A stretch of DNA of 64,000 nucleotides from NCBI GenBank assembly GCA_004352715.1, contig SCFE01000090.1, positions 940,653 to 1,004,652 on the forward strand. Direction: 5' to 3'. Source of the stretch: Hofstenia miamia. Taxonomy: Eukaryota; Xenacoelomorpha; Acoela. Within the stretch, counting starts at the first letter, position 1, and every line of letters begins with the position of its first letter. Both the position numbers and the translations under genes were made by a program. The notes below the pieces were generated by a model. That model made no database searches. It was not told the origin of the DNA and saw nothing but the letters and a program-made list of their open reading frames with translations. Shown piece by piece: positions 1 to 12,694 of this stretch.

Positions 1-2250
1 ATCAAATGAAATTGGAGTATATTTAGTAATCCATGATAATTGGGTACAATTAGTTGCGAAACTCTTGCGGCAAAAATATTCGCACCCCTTTGAAATGTTT
101 ACACAAACTATTCACACCCTTTTTATTATTTTAATAGGAAAATACAATCTGTTTACATGAATATTTACATGAATTTATGTTTTAAATATCATGTATAGGC
201 CTAAGATGTTAATAAGGTTTTGGGTATATTTGTAGTAATTTACAAAACGTAATATGGAAATCGTTAATTGACGGGTTTTGGCGCTTTTAAGTATATTAAA
301 TATCTGGCGCTTCTAGTGTTAATATTGTGCACTCTTCGATATAAATATGTGTACATGTATAATATTTGTACATATAAATTTAAAAATACATTGTATTTAA
401 GAAAAATAGAATGATAATTTACTTAAATTTGCATTATGAAAACCTCAGACCGCAATTTTGAAGACCAGACTGGATCGGACCGTACCACTTGGCTATGCCA
501 CTGAAACATAGTTATCATGCAATACCCTCAATTTTAAAATTTAAAAGGAATACAATGCAAGTTTTATACCAATTATTTAAATATTACAGACAATGTGGCT
601 ATAAGCTATAAATTCCTAGTAAATAACCTAATTTCCAATGTGTAATAAATGAATGCAATAAAAGCGCTGTACAAATGTGGAATTTCACGGTTTAGTGGCA
701 TTTCTTAACAGTATTCTATTGAAATTCCGTCGTTTAACTGATGCTGTGTTTTCAGCACACAAACATTCGGTATTGTTTAGCGCTTGGTATGAATTTATGT
801 TAGTACGCACAAATTGAATTAATTTGGCGTAACGCGCACTGCCATATTCTAGCCAACACTACGCAAACAATTCCGTACCAGAGCAAGTAAGTGCAATTTA
901 CATTCAATTTCTAATTTCTTTATACAATACATTTATTAGGTGAGTTGAAGAGGTGATTTAAACATCATCATATATTCATGTAATACATGGGAAATGTCAT
1001 ATGGAGGAATATAGCGTCTACGGTTATAAAATACATATCTCTCGTAAAGTAGGCCTATGCGCCTGTCTCAATAAAATGAACCCTATCGCATAACAAATTA
1101 TAATTTCAAATGAGCTTATTTACATTGTAAATAATTAGATTTTTAATAGAAATTATTTCTTTCTAGATAGTAGGCGTAAACTTGTCTTTCTCGAAAATCT
1201 TTCAAAACGTCATTATTATTTGGAACAGAAAAATTTGGAGATCATTGAAAGAAAATATTCCTATCAAGCATAGTATTTGGGAAACTAAATGTAATCTAAT
1301 AGAAAATTTGTGGTGCAACCCAAACATTAACTGCTTATGTAATCATGGAAATATTTTTTCTGTTGCAATTCAGTAAATGATATGTCTGTTTACATATTTT
1401 CTGGCTTGATTATGTAGTCATCCATAGATCCTTTCCATATTATATAGTCTTAATGTATTTATAACATTTGACACTTCACACCCATCAATACGCGGTATAA
1501 CCCATTATATTTCACATTATATGTTCAACAGAGGTCTACGGGACCGCACATTTCATTGATCCCATATCCATATTAGATTTGTCAGTTCAGACCAGGAAGA
1601 TTTGATCCCAGTCCTGCCCACAGCAATTCCATACATATATTCCTTGTCCCGTACGGAGATGAAATTTACTAAATTTGTGAACACATAAATCAATACGTTT
1701 AATTCTGAACCGAAATATTAGATAAATTTTAGCTTAGTAAATATACTAGTTGAAATATGCAATTTCAAATTTTAAATTGGTCGAGGTTGAAATGGAAAGT
1801 TTAGTCTCTATCCAGTACTGGTCTCGTTCCCAGTACTAATCCAGTTACACATCACTATATTTTGAATGGCATTCCGTTTTTAACATTGCTTAAGTTTATG
1901 ATATAATATTGTTTGTTCATTAAATTTATATTTCATAATGATTTAATGCCAATAATAATGGATCACTAAACGTTGTATATGATTGAATTGTATTCTCAAC
2001 TTTTAGTCAAATAAAATCTGGTGTTAAAGCATGTGCGCAAACCTTTTTTAACTGTATTCATCAAGGAACTTGAAACGGTATCTTCTAACGTTTTATGATT
2101 TCAATATGCTCAACTAAATATACTAGGATCCAGTTTGCTCGTCTATAAACTTGTAGTTAACATTCATCCATGTATGTCTTTGTTTGGTTTACTTTAAGAA
2201 CTCCCAGTAAACAATAAAACATTTTATACCCGTCTTATAATATATATATC
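1..2250. other. AT-rich non-coding stretch
   Basis: No open frame here has coding character, and I see no splice-flanked exon. A GC-richer patch near 456-507 (around GATCGGACCGTACCACTTGG) resembles a second patch near 5993-6030 and may be a short dispersed repeat. The 64-codon frame at 1182-1376 is AT-driven and unsupported. Confidence 0.5.
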
Positions 2251-2575
2251 ACGTTGTAAAACGTCTTCTAGACGTCTTCTAAACGTCTTCTAAACGTTTT
2301 CAAAACGTCTTCTACACGGCTTCAAAACGTCTTCTAGACGTCTTCAAAACGTCTTCTAGACGTCTTCAAAACGTCTTCTAGACGTCTTCAAAACGTCTTC
2401 TAGACGTCTTCTAAACGTCTTCTAAACGTCTTCTAAACGTCTTCTATACGTCTTCAAAACGTCTTCTAGACGGCTTCAAAACGTCTTCTAGACGTCTTCT
2501 AAACGTCTTCTAAACGTTTCTAGACGTTTTCTATACGTTTTCTAAACGTTTTCTTAACCATTACTAAACGTTTTC
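2251..2575. repeat. 11-bp minisatellite (ACGTCTTCTAR)
   Basis: About 29 head-to-tail copies of an 11-bp unit, ACGTCTTCTAG, ACGTCTTCTAA or ACGTCTTCAAA. Pairs of variants often alternate and give a 22-bp higher-order rhythm. Junctions create GACGTC and TCTAGA palindromes repeatedly. The 5' edge starts sharply after a TATATATA run. The 3' edge decays gradually to about 2630, through ACGTTTTCTAA and AATTTCTAAA forms, as expected where unequal exchange no longer homogenises the array. Confidence 0.93.
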
Positions 2576-2639
2576 TACATAATTTCTAAAATATTTCTAG
2601 GCAATTTCTAAGAGTTTTCTAAACAATTCCCAAATGTTT

Positions 2640-3780
2640 GTTACAATTTGGTTAAGTTTTTCATTAATCAAATCAGTGACTCTCTTCGTCAAGCAAATCC
2701 AATAGTTCATGAATGCGTTTACATCTATTCCTCATGTTGATTTCATTTGAACACTTCATTTGTGCGTGGTCGCGTTTAGAGATGAGTCCGGTACAGATTT
2801 CGTAAAATTGTTTCCACCGCAGAGAAAAATCCTTCCCCGCTAACCACCCGCAATTGCATTTTTTAACGCAAACCACTGCAATAAATGAAATTTTAACGCA
2901 GTATAACGCAAAGAAATAGATTTTTAACTATAAAAGAAAAGATGGATATTTCTGAATTATTTTTAGAACTATGGATCATCCGTAGAGATGATTAAAAGAA
3001 TTTCTTAGGTATTTTGTCCATTCGTTCTATTTTATTAGAGTAGTATCCAATTTTCCATGAAATGTGCAAAAATTTCTATTAATATTTTGTAATCTTTTAA
3101 GTTTACTTCAGAAACAGTTTTTTGAGAAATACTTAGAGATTTTAAATCATGAAACAAAACGCTTTATCTGTATGAATTTTATGCTACCGCAAGTTGTTTT
3201 AATTTTACCGCTAACCACCGCAATTGTTTAAATCGCTACCGCGGTACACCGCACCTCGGCTTACGCACCGCATTAATCTGTAGTCGCGTTTACACTTGTG
3301 CATAATGATGAAATCGTTTAACGAATTCCATAGATTCCTAGTGTAAACACAACATAAAATTGAAAGCGAAAGCGTTTGCAGGAGAGGAACTGAATATACA
3401 TATAGTCGATCTATTTTATGTTCAACCTTCCCCTTAACGCACAAGTATAAATGCGCTTTTCACAATTTTAATTTTTTCATCATATGACTAGCCAAAAAGT
3501 AACTAAATTTTTTTAAAGATTTTTAAGCTACAATTACTTTAATATAAATACAGAATATTAATCAATGTTAGAATTTGCTAAATTTCATGTTTCGTGCATT
3601 AAAAATTTTAATTGAATTATCGGAATACCCATATGCACATTAACATGAACTTGCGCAAGTCAAAATATAACTGCTACACGTAATACATATAAAAAATAAA
3701 TTATATAAATATTGAGTGGTTCGTCAGGAGCCTATATAATTTAAAATATTATTTTGCTTGTGCTAACTGCATAATGGCAG
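2640..3780. other. Non-coding, with a repeated CCGCTAACCACC motif
   Basis: Mostly AT-rich. CCGCTAACCACCCGCAATTG near 2837 recurs as CCGCTAACCACCGCAATTG near 3208. Both lie close to a GTCGCGTTTA patch, so the two areas look like diverged copies of one unidentified repeat. A 67-codon minus-strand frame at 2673-2876 is rich in charged residues and contains a W-x3-F pattern, but I cannot tie it to a family. Confidence 0.35.
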
Positions 3781-3814
3781 ACTTAAATCATCATAGGAGA
3801 ACAAGTTTAGAAGA

Positions 3815-3963
3815 GAAACCCATCAACTGTGGGCATTTTATGGAACATAATTGAGGATGAACTGAAAAAGTAACCCCAGAACTTTGTAAGAAACTGGTAT
3901 GATCTTGCAGTCATAGTTGTTCAAAAGTTATAAAAAATATAGGATTTTACATACCATATTAAA
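3815..3963 (+). pseudogene. Tc1-like transposase C-terminal fragment
   Basis: Two frames separated by a one-base shift at an A-run read LWNIIEDELKK and then VTPELCKKLV, followed by a TGA, a serine/cysteine-rich stretch, and a VIKN...Y ending at a TAA. This is the pattern of the C-terminus of Tc1-family transposases, which carry an LW-x-I segment and end in a VI-x-x-KG-x-x-T-x-Y block. The catalytic core lies upstream and is absent. No terminal inverted repeat was found beside it, so it is a decayed remnant. Confidence 0.5.
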
Positions 3964-4256
3964 TGTTTATCAAACGAACCTCATGAATTATTATACTTTT
4001 TTCAGTGAATTTTGATTTTATATGTGATTGAGGTTTTATCGTTCTGTTATTTTGCTCATCACCCATTTTTGTTGAATTGTATTTTCTAATATAAGTTACA
4101 AACTAATTGGCAAATGAATGTTATTTTTTACAGAGTGGATATTACACAAACCTGCTTTAGATTAAATGAGTACTATTAACCTCCCTGAAAGACTTAAATG
4201 GATAAATGAAAAACTAAAAATCGTTCTTATTTTGCTCGCAACTGTATATATATATA

Positions 4257-5046
4257 NNNNNNNNNNNNNNNNNNNNNNNNNNNNNNNNNNNNNNNNNNNN
4301 NNNNNNNNNNNNNNNNNNNNNNNNNNNNNNNNNNNNNNNNNNNNNNNNNNNNNNNNNNNNNNNNNNNNNNNNNNNNNNNNNNNNNNNNNNNNNNNNNNNN
4401 NNNNNNNNNNNNNNNNNNNNNNNNNNNNNNNNNNNNNNNNNNNNNNNNNNNNNNNNNNNNNNNNNNNNNNNNNNNNNNNNNNNNNNNNNNNNNNNNNNNN
4501 NNNNNNNNNNNNNNNNNNNNNNNNNNNNNNNNNNNNNNNNNNNNNNNNNNNNNNNNNNNNNNNNNNNNNNNNNNNNNNNNNNNNNNNNNNNNNNNNNNNN
4601 NNNNNNNNNNNNNNNNNNNNNNNNNNNNNNNNNNNNNNNNNNNNNNNNNNNNNNNNNNNNNNNNNNNNNNNNNNNNNNNNNNNNNNNNNNNNNNNNNNNN
4701 NNNNNNNNNNNNNNNNNNNNNNNNNNNNNNNNNNNNNNNNNNNNNNNNNNNNNNNNNNNNNNNNNNNNNNNNNNNNNNNNNNNNNNNNNNNNNNNNNNNN
4801 NNNNNNNNNNNNNNNNNNNNNNNNNNNNNNNNNNNNNNNNNNNNNNNNNNNNNNNNNNNNNNNNNNNNNNNNNNNNNNNNNNNNNNNNNNNNNNNNNNNN
4901 NNNNNNNNNNNNNNNNNNNNNNNNNNNNNNNNNNNNNNNNNNNNNNNNNNNNNNNNNNNNNNNNNNNNNNNNNNNNNNNNNNNNNNNNNNNNNNNNNNNN
5001 NNNNNNNNNNNNNNNNNNNNNNNNNNNNNNNNNNNNNNNNNNNNNN
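4257..5046. other. Assembly gap (790 N)
   Basis: The gap opens directly after a short TATATATATA run, so it probably hides a dinucleotide repeat or a repeat-bounded insertion. Confidence 0.99.
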
Positions 5047-6634
5047 AAATTGAATATATAAGAAGTGATATGTTCTCTAAACGAGAAATGGACCATTGCA
5101 ATCCTGTAAATAATGTGTTGTGGCAATACTTATATTACTAAATTAGTGGTGGCGGTAGGAAGAAATTATGAAACGTGACATATATGATAGCTTGGCTGTA
5201 GGGCATAGTACTCCGCAGGGGGTTGCAATATTTTAAGAGGGGGCTGCTTCAAAAAATTGTATTATTAATTACAGTAACTAAATCTAAATAAAATTTTTTC
5301 TTTATTAAAACACTGTTTTATATAAGTTACATAAATTGTTGTAGTCAAAGAAATTAACAACATTTTAAATGAAATTCTTGTAAGAACTTGACAAACTTTT
5401 TTATGTGAAATTCCAGTAGTTTTGTAGAACGTGTAAAAATACATATGCAAATTAAAATAAAATCAAATTTCATCTTCATATAGAATTAATTTTTAAGACG
5501 TGTTTGGATAAAAGAGTAGCAGAATATAAATGCTCTTGCTGTGATTCCCTTTTCTTAAGCTTTGTTTACATGCAAACGGCTAATTGCAACAATAGATTAC
5601 AGTGCAAATTTGGCAGTTAAGTTTTGCTTTAATAATCAAATATCTGGAGATTAGGCCTACAAATATTGATAAATCGTTATTAATGCCATGAATCGCCATT
5701 ATCTCACTTAGCATTACAATACTATAAATGGCAACATTTTTGACAAGCATTTTTAATGGTTCCATAAAAGTCTAAGCAAAAAATTTAAATATAAGCAGTT
5801 TCATTTATAAAAAGAAAAGACACACCTCATTTACATTGTGCACTCTGATTTTTGAGATTATTTTGTTAATTTGTGAGATGAAAACGTTTAACAATTTTAA
5901 CAAGAAGCCAACAAAAAGTTAGAAAAATCTCTGAGCAATTTGAGTTTAATCTATGCACAATGTTGGCGGACTAAAGCAGATATGCACCATGTAGGATCGG
6001 GACCGGTACTTATCTCGGCCAGGCCACATATTTCATGTATATTGTAAATATGTTAATAGTAATTTGTATAAAAAAGGAACGAGTTGTAAGTAGAGCACAA
6101 TTTTAGCACAGTGTTGTGTTTGTTAATGACTGTTGCGCGCTGTCGCACTCCCAATTAGTGATGCAAAGCCTATGCTTCAGATATTACACGCCTATGCACA
6201 TATTGATCAATACATCTATTATGAACATTTTCCAATCAAATTCAGTGTATTGATTATGCATTACACGAAATTTAATTTAAGATTTATTAGCCCTCTAGTG
6301 GATGAATTTAGTAGTGTAGATGGAAAATTATTTTGAAATTAAATTGACTTCATTTTACCTCTATTTCTGTTTGAAATCAAAGCTACCATGACTCATTACG
6401 AAAACACTCTAAGTGTGAGAGTTCAATGACTTATATTTGTATGTTTTTTTTCAGAAACATATTAAGGATGGAAGCCTATCATTTCTATATTCTTGGTTAT
6501 TAATATTATTACTTTAAAAAATTCAAACTCAAATTCTTCTCTGAACTTTGAACTTTAGCCATAAAAAATATTTCTTTGAAAATCAATATACTGTATAATT
6601 ATATTGTAGTTTTTTTGTCGAATTAACTTACTGC
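5047..6634. other. Non-coding stretch upstream of the thioredoxin-like gene
   Basis: AT-rich, with no supported coding region. A GC-rich patch at about 5993-6030 contains GGATCGGGACCGGTAC and resembles the patch near 456-507. A pyrimidine tract plus CAG at 6443-6453, followed by a short segment without a good donor, could be a non-coding exon, but support is poor. Confidence 0.4.
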
Positions 6635-6635
6635 N

Positions 6636-6663
6636 ATATATATATATATATATATATATATAT
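6636..6663. repeat. (AT)n microsatellite
   Basis: Fourteen uninterrupted AT units begin after a single undetermined base at 6635. A further short TATATATA follows after GG. Confidence 0.95.
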
Positions 6664-6979
6664 GGATATATATAGACGAAAATTTCATCTACCAATTGAT
6701 AATAATCAATTTACAGTTTAGCTTAGTTTTATTGCTACATCGTCGTTGTTTTAAATGCAATACTTTGTTTAAATGTGTTCATTTTTGAATGAATCACTAG
6801 CTTATTAAGTGTTCATGCCTGATCAGAAATTTGGCAATGATGTAAAGTTACAACTTGTTCTATTTTAAAATACACTTCATTAACACAAGATTCTACTAAA
6901 TTATTGGTATACGTTTAAGTGCAACTGCCTACATTCACTTTAAATTGAAAGAATTTTTCATTAGGCGGAATTTTAGGCC

Positions 6980-9900
6980 ATGGGTGAATCGAAGCTTGAA
7001 CGATATGAAGTGACTTCACCTTCAGAACTTTATTCTACACTTTCAGAAAAAGCAAAGATTTTAGTGTTGATATTTTCAAAGATGTAAGGTTAATTTGCTA
7101 TTTTTTAAATATTGTAGAGATTGCTTCAATTGTAGTTGAATACAATTAATAGAATTGCGAATCTAATAAAATTACCTTCGGATCTCTAGTTACATTCAAT
7201 TGTTTTGAAACATTGATAAATATGTAATTTAATACATTAGATTTAGGGTTGAAACAAACTTAAAAATGAAATGAAAGTGCAAGATTTTTAGAAATTCTTA
7301 AGAAAATTGTTACCAATATTTGGCTCTGTTAATAAAATTTCGTCTGTTTTGCAATTTTCTGAAAACACCATATTTGAATGCCATGCATATGTAGCTAATT
7401 CAATTCAATGCATATCTAATCTAGTCTTTGATCCGTCGCACAGAACATAATTATTTAACCCTATTTCTTCTAGTGCCACTTTTACGGAACAAAGCCAATT
7501 GTTAACATATTTGAACAATTTTATCCAATTCTGTTTGAATGGACACACCTATGGGTTAGGCCCGCTCATGAAATGATGATTTGTGCTAAAATATATTCTT
7601 ATGCTTGAAATACAAGAAAATAAGAAAAAGTTTTAATAATTTCTTCACTTGCTTTGAATTTTTTTCACCAATTTCATTCATTATAAATGAATGGTCTAAA
7701 ATACAGGAATTTCATAAATAACTGGACAGCACACAATCCAAATACTATATCAAAATCTGTACTAAGTGGAATTTCTAAATGCATTATTATAAAAATAAGT
7801 GAAGATATATCATTTTTCAAATATTTCTTTTTGGACTGTTTTAAATGCACTATAAACGAGTTGTAAACTAATTATCTAAAATACAACATGGAATTTTAAA
7901 CTTGGTCTAAAAACCATATCAAATTCCCAAAAAGTTATAATTTAAATTCCGAAAAAACGTTTGTTTTATTTTGCGTTCGCATTTCATTGATGATGATGAC
8001 TGCACGTACTGCGTCAGGAATGTAGGTAGCCAATCTATTGTGGAAAGGGATCATCTCAATTACGTGGCGAAAGCCTCTAGAAAGTGTCAAAACTTTGACA
8101 AAATGCACCCTTATAATCTTAGTTTCAAAACTTGAATTTTTCACAGAATATATTTTTGCACTAGCCAAGTTAATCTTGTGATCTGAAAAGGGAAAATTTC
8201 AATTGTATACATATTTTAATACTTGAGAAATAACTAAAAAGATTTCTAAACATATTCGTTGCTTCTAAGCATTTTCAAGTATAGACCAACGTAAAATAGA
8301 AGCTGGGAATTTTGGCATTAGTGATATGTTCAAATCACTTAAAACTTAGTTTAAAAATGCATCAATTTACTGAAGTGCATTGCTACCATAATAAGTCGAA
8401 TTTTATTTCAAGTTGCATTGTGGCTGCCGCTATTCGGCCATTATTAAAAATAATGAGTATTATATGTGAAAGTGCTTGAACAAACATTGAAGCGGTAATT
8501 AACATAGAAATCGGCGCATTCATGCGGACACATTCGATTTTATGCCTACATACTGAATCGTATGCTTAACTGCATAAGTTAGACAAAACGTTGACACTAT
8601 TTCAACACTTAACTTTGGTAGGTGTTTAGAAATGAGAGAACGAGTTTTATCTCAATTATAGAGCTTCAAATTAGTTTAGGATTAGCAATTAAGTCTCTGA
8701 ATGCTTGTTTGTAGTGATTTCAATGTTGAGTTATGTTCAGAAAATGACACATTTGTTTGTAAAAATTCAAGTAAGTTTTATGCATTCAACAGTTTTCAGT
8801 TAAAATGTTCATACTCACTTTTGGGAGTTTCTAAATATTTTTAAATGATTTCATTAATTTAGGCAATGAATTGTAAATGAAATTAATGATGAACTTTGCT
8901 GCTTTGAATAATGGATATTCTCACAGAATGTATAGAGTACGATTTTTATTCGATTCGCAATTAGTGTACGTAAAAATCATAGAATCCTGTATACTACATG
9001 TATGCATTTTCATTTAAGAAAAGCTGTTTTATAATTAAACTATTTTCATTAAAACTTTATGTGCTTAGGAGTGCTGATGAGCAAGAAATGTTATACGAAG
9101 TTTATGAAGTATACAATCAAGCGGCGAACGATGCACTCTTTCGTCATGTTGATATAACTAAAAGCAAGGTAACATGCTCTTCAAGTATTTTAGAATTTTG
9201 TTGCTTGATTTTGCTTTCCTTAAAATATTTGAACAACGCATCATTTTGTATAAGTATGATAACTAAACTGACTGTTTTGCTTTGAAAATTATATTCGTAT
9301 AGGATTAAAAGACATTGTACTGGAAAATACAGTTTTTAAATTGTATATTATAAATTTTGGTTAAAAACTATTTCAGTATCAAAAGTCAGAATTAGAATTT
9401 TTCTATGCCAAATTTACTGTTTTGAGAGAAAAATGATTTTAAAGCAATATCGTTCATCTTTCATTGTAAACGCAATATCATGATAAGAGATATTGTTTTA
9501 GATGGCCTAGAGAAACACCAACTTTTTTCAAAACAGCAAACTTGGCATAGGGAAACTTAGAATTAAGTGTAATTCAAATACACAGACTGTTTTAAAACCA
9601 AAAAGCGTCATTACATCAAAGCTCCACTAAACTGTTAGTATCGACTTGCTCAACATGAATGAAAAATATTCATTTCATGATTTTCATTACCCCTCTATAC
9701 ATGGCATTACCATCTTTTTAAATACTAAATTTCCTTGCATTGTTGTTACTTGCGATTTCTGCAACTAAATTTCCATCGTAGATTATTTCTTCAATGTCTT
9801 ATATTTAACTTGCAGCTTGATTACAGTAACATAATTATATATGTACAACAATGTATACAAATGCATTATAAAAATAGACTACAAATTAAGCTTATTAATT

Positions 9901-10686
9901 ACACTAAGAAAGGAATCAATATTGACATTTAAAATATAAAAAATCATATGTATGTATTGCTGCTAATCGTTTCGTCATGTACTTGAGTTTTCATTGTATA
10001 CTAAAATGATGTTTTTTATCAAGTTTTGGAATAAATAACTCTAATCAAAAACATATTATTTTTGAAGTTTGCAAATGTATTTTTAAGACTGTCAGATACA
10101 AATGAAGCGTGCAATTTCCCTGGAAAATTGAAACTTTTTCGCATTATCTCCTGCTTGTATTTCAGTTCTAATAAATACTTCCATAAATATTTTCTAAATG
10201 ATCATGGTGTAAAATACATATCTGCTATAGTGTTCAAATTACGATGTCTCAGACCTTTGAGTGCCACTGTAAAGGATGTTCGCACCCTTATATCAAAAAC
10301 AAACCAGCAAGTTTTGACACAATTGTCACTTTTGAAGAGACTTGTAGTAATCATTTCTCTCACCTACAAAATTAGTTCAAAAATTCATTGTTTCGTTGAG
10401 TTTCAACATATTTATACGAAATTATTTTGCCTTTATTTATTAAATAAAATAGTTAACATAGTAAAATATTTTTACTTTGTAAGATTATAATTTTTCTAAA
10501 TTTTCAATAAAAATTTAGGAATTATCAGATGGATTTCATATAACAGCTACCCCCACTTTTTACATAATGAGGATTCCAAATTCACAGGAAAATGAGGCTG
10601 TTACCGACTTTGGAAGTCTTGTTGAAGAACGATTCACGACGAAAGACCTTGCTCGATTGCATCAAAGTTTAAAAAACTCCTTGTAA
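6980..10686 (+). CDS. Cysteine-free thioredoxin-fold protein, three exons
   Basis: Coding exons are 6980-7083, 9069-9168 and 10519-10686 (TAA at 10684). Introns are GT-AG, and the phases agree: exon 1 ends after two bases of a Met codon, exon 2 ends in phase 0. The product is 123 residues. The start GCCATGG sits just after TTTTAG, an acceptor for either an untranslated leader exon or a trans-spliced leader. ILVLIF (27-32) fits the central thioredoxin strand, HVDITKSKEL (61-70) fits the next strand and helix, and ITATPTF (76-82) is the cis-proline loop. The position of the CxxC redox motif is KMSAD, and the protein has no cysteine, so it cannot be a disulfide oxidoreductase. A binding or scaffold role is likelier, as for the redox-inactive thioredoxin domain of some glutaredoxin-3-like proteins. 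There is no signal peptide, so it is probably cytosolic. The fold is inferred from the strand pattern and loop; the exact family is unknown. Confidence 0.7.
7084..9068 (+). other. Intron 1 of the thioredoxin-like gene
   Basis: A 1,985-bp intron with donor GTAAGG and acceptor TGCTTAG. The interior is AT-rich. A 77-codon minus-strand frame at 7935-8168 covers a slightly GC-richer patch but matches nothing I recognise. Confidence 0.65.
9169..10518 (+). other. Intron 2 of the thioredoxin-like gene
   Basis: A 1,350-bp intron with donor GTAACA and acceptor AAATTTAG. It contains a 142-codon sense-strand frame (10062-10490) with low-complexity hydrophobic composition. I treat that frame as chance. 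Confidence 0.65.
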
Positions 10687-12235
10687 CTTACTATTAGTTT
10701 GGAGCTAAACATAAGTTAAATCACTAAATATGAAATTTTCATGTTATTAGCTTAAAATTTGTTGAATATGAATGTTTTTATACATCTTATGTTGGATTTA
10801 CTATACATTTAACATCGATGTAATGGTGGATACGTTATTTGCAAATGTCAGTTGTAGATTTCTCAATTCTTAATTTTTTAATCTTATTTTTTGTCGAAAA
10901 GAAGTTACATGTTTCAGTGCCAAAATTTTGGAAAATTCCAATCTCTATTTTAGAGAACGTATTCTTGATATGTTCATGTTCAGGGCGAGTAAAAATTAGA
11001 TACGTCGGGTTCCGGGTCACACTTGGACAAGTGGGGTCACGTGTAAATTACAATCTTTAGGATGGAAAAACCCTGACAAATTTAATAACAATTTAGGAAG
11101 TCAAACATTTCCATCTAGAAACGTTTAGAGATTCTAATTATTTTTGTGTTTCTTATTGGCTTCGTATAGTTTTTATTTAATATTTTTATGTTAAAATATT
11201 TTTGCGGGTTATACTAGCAATCATTCTTTAATTGGGTTCCAGTTGAGTGTTGGGCCGTGTCGGGTGGAGGGTCAAAACAGTGACTCGTTTTCCACCCTGC
11301 TTCAGAGCAATCATAAATACTCAGTATCGATCACACGTACATGTGAATTGCGTTTAGTTAGGTATCGACATGTCAATTACAAATGATCAAACTAAATTAT
11401 AAAAATTAATATACATGCAAAAATTTATGAGTAGTATTTTTCAGAAATGACATTACTTATTTTAGGTAGATGCTTGAAAATCAATTAGTAAAAGTGATTT
11501 ACTGGCCAAGTTAAGCTACTAAATTAAGAAAAGTACTACATACTAAAGAAAAAAATTTAAAAAACCAAAAATTTCTAAGTATACATACAAGTTTGTTTAA
11601 ACCAATGCTTAAGCTTTGTAACGACTTAATGAGAAATGGCATATTAGCGCAAGTTGAGATAAATTATCTGAGAATAGTACAAAAGCGCAAGTTTTCTGCT
11701 TGATGTGAATTCAGTATTTCACCATCAATTTAGCATGAGAAAATTTAATGTAACAATAAAAAATCAATTGCATACAAAATAACCAGCAGAGTAATGTAAT
11801 AATTGCAAGAAGAGCTGCATCTCCTACCGTTTTTATAAGCTATCATATATTTGTGTAAAATTGTATAAACCTCCAATAATTCTACAGCATTATTTTTTCG
11901 AAAACAGTAACTAAAAAGCTTAGCACCAAAGCGTGTTGTATACAGTTTGTCAAATTTAAATTGTGTAATCATATCATTAGCTTTTTACATGTATAATGTT
12001 GTTGAAAAGTTATATAAAGTACTTCTGTCACGAATATAACTGCAACTGCCTTCAAAGCACAGTTCCAATAAGAATGTTAATCATTCCGATGCCAAAAATA
12101 TTACATCAACAATATTCACATTCGAGATTGACATACAATGATCACTAGAAACCAAATTCAATGTAAATTGTCCAAAATAATGCTTAGATTTGGTCAGACA
12201 GCATTTGTAGTCCAAAGCATAATTGATTGCCATTT
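10687..12235. other. Non-coding stretch downstream of the thioredoxin-like gene
   Basis: AT-rich. GC-richer islands lie at 10985-11045 and 11225-11310. The second contains a GTCGGGTGGAGGGTC segment and could be remains of an old repeat. No reading frame is supported. Confidence 0.35.
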
Positions 12236-12237
12236 AC

Positions 12238-12400
12238 CTGCCCTGAATCACTGCTGCACAGTGCATTAAGATCCCAGCCCTTGAAACACTATATTTACTG
12301 TTGAACGTAAGTTCTAGCATTAAGTTATAATCTCTTTTAGCGATTTCTTGCAGCCAATTGCGTTTTGGATCAAATTGTAACGCACAAAGGGCTTCTTGCC
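12238..12400 (-). CDS. Candidate exon, ankyrin-repeat-like
   Basis: A minus-strand frame ends at a good donor (CAG then GTAAAT, splice at 12238/12237). Its composition is more coding-like than the surroundings. The segment AKRDYNLMLEL, then a G-x-L-M-H-C-A-A-V-x-Q-G run, resembles an ankyrin repeat (A-x-x-G-x-x-x-x-V-x-x-L-L followed by G-x-T-P-L-H-x-A-A-x-x-G). The 5' limit is unclear: a pyrimidine-rich tract near 12425-12445 could serve an acceptor around 12395-12405. No partner exons were found nearby, so the rest of the gene, if real, lies across long introns or outside the window. A chance ORF remains possible. Confidence 0.28.
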
Positions 12401-12694
12401 GTTGTGGGCGTTTTTCCAAGCAACACAACAGGAAAAAATTGTTGCGTCAGGTAACAGGCACAATACAACACAACAGCGGCAGAAAAGTATTCAAATGATA
12501 TCCGTTAAAAAAACAGAGCACAAAACCGAACCAATAGGGGATTAAGAACAATTTGTTAACATTAATGAAGACCGGGATTAATTTGATTTAATGTTTGTTT
12601 ATTAGTAAATATTTGCAAGTTTATTGTTTTCAAGATAATTACAATGAACAGGAATGGTAATTAAGCATTCCATTTAGATTCTTAAGATGTTAAA

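Noticed and set aside
2673-2876. 67-codon minus-strand frame resembling a Myb/MADF-type DNA-binding segment
   Set aside because: Only a few residues fit, and no neighbouring transposase or TIR was found.
6454-6492. Possible 5' leader exon of the thioredoxin-like gene
   Set aside because: The acceptor is good but the donor (CTTG/GTTATT) is weak, and the segment is too short to judge.
10062-10490. 142-codon plus-strand ORF
   Set aside because: It lies wholly in intron 2 of the thioredoxin-like gene, has AT-driven low-complexity hydrophobic composition, and no motif.
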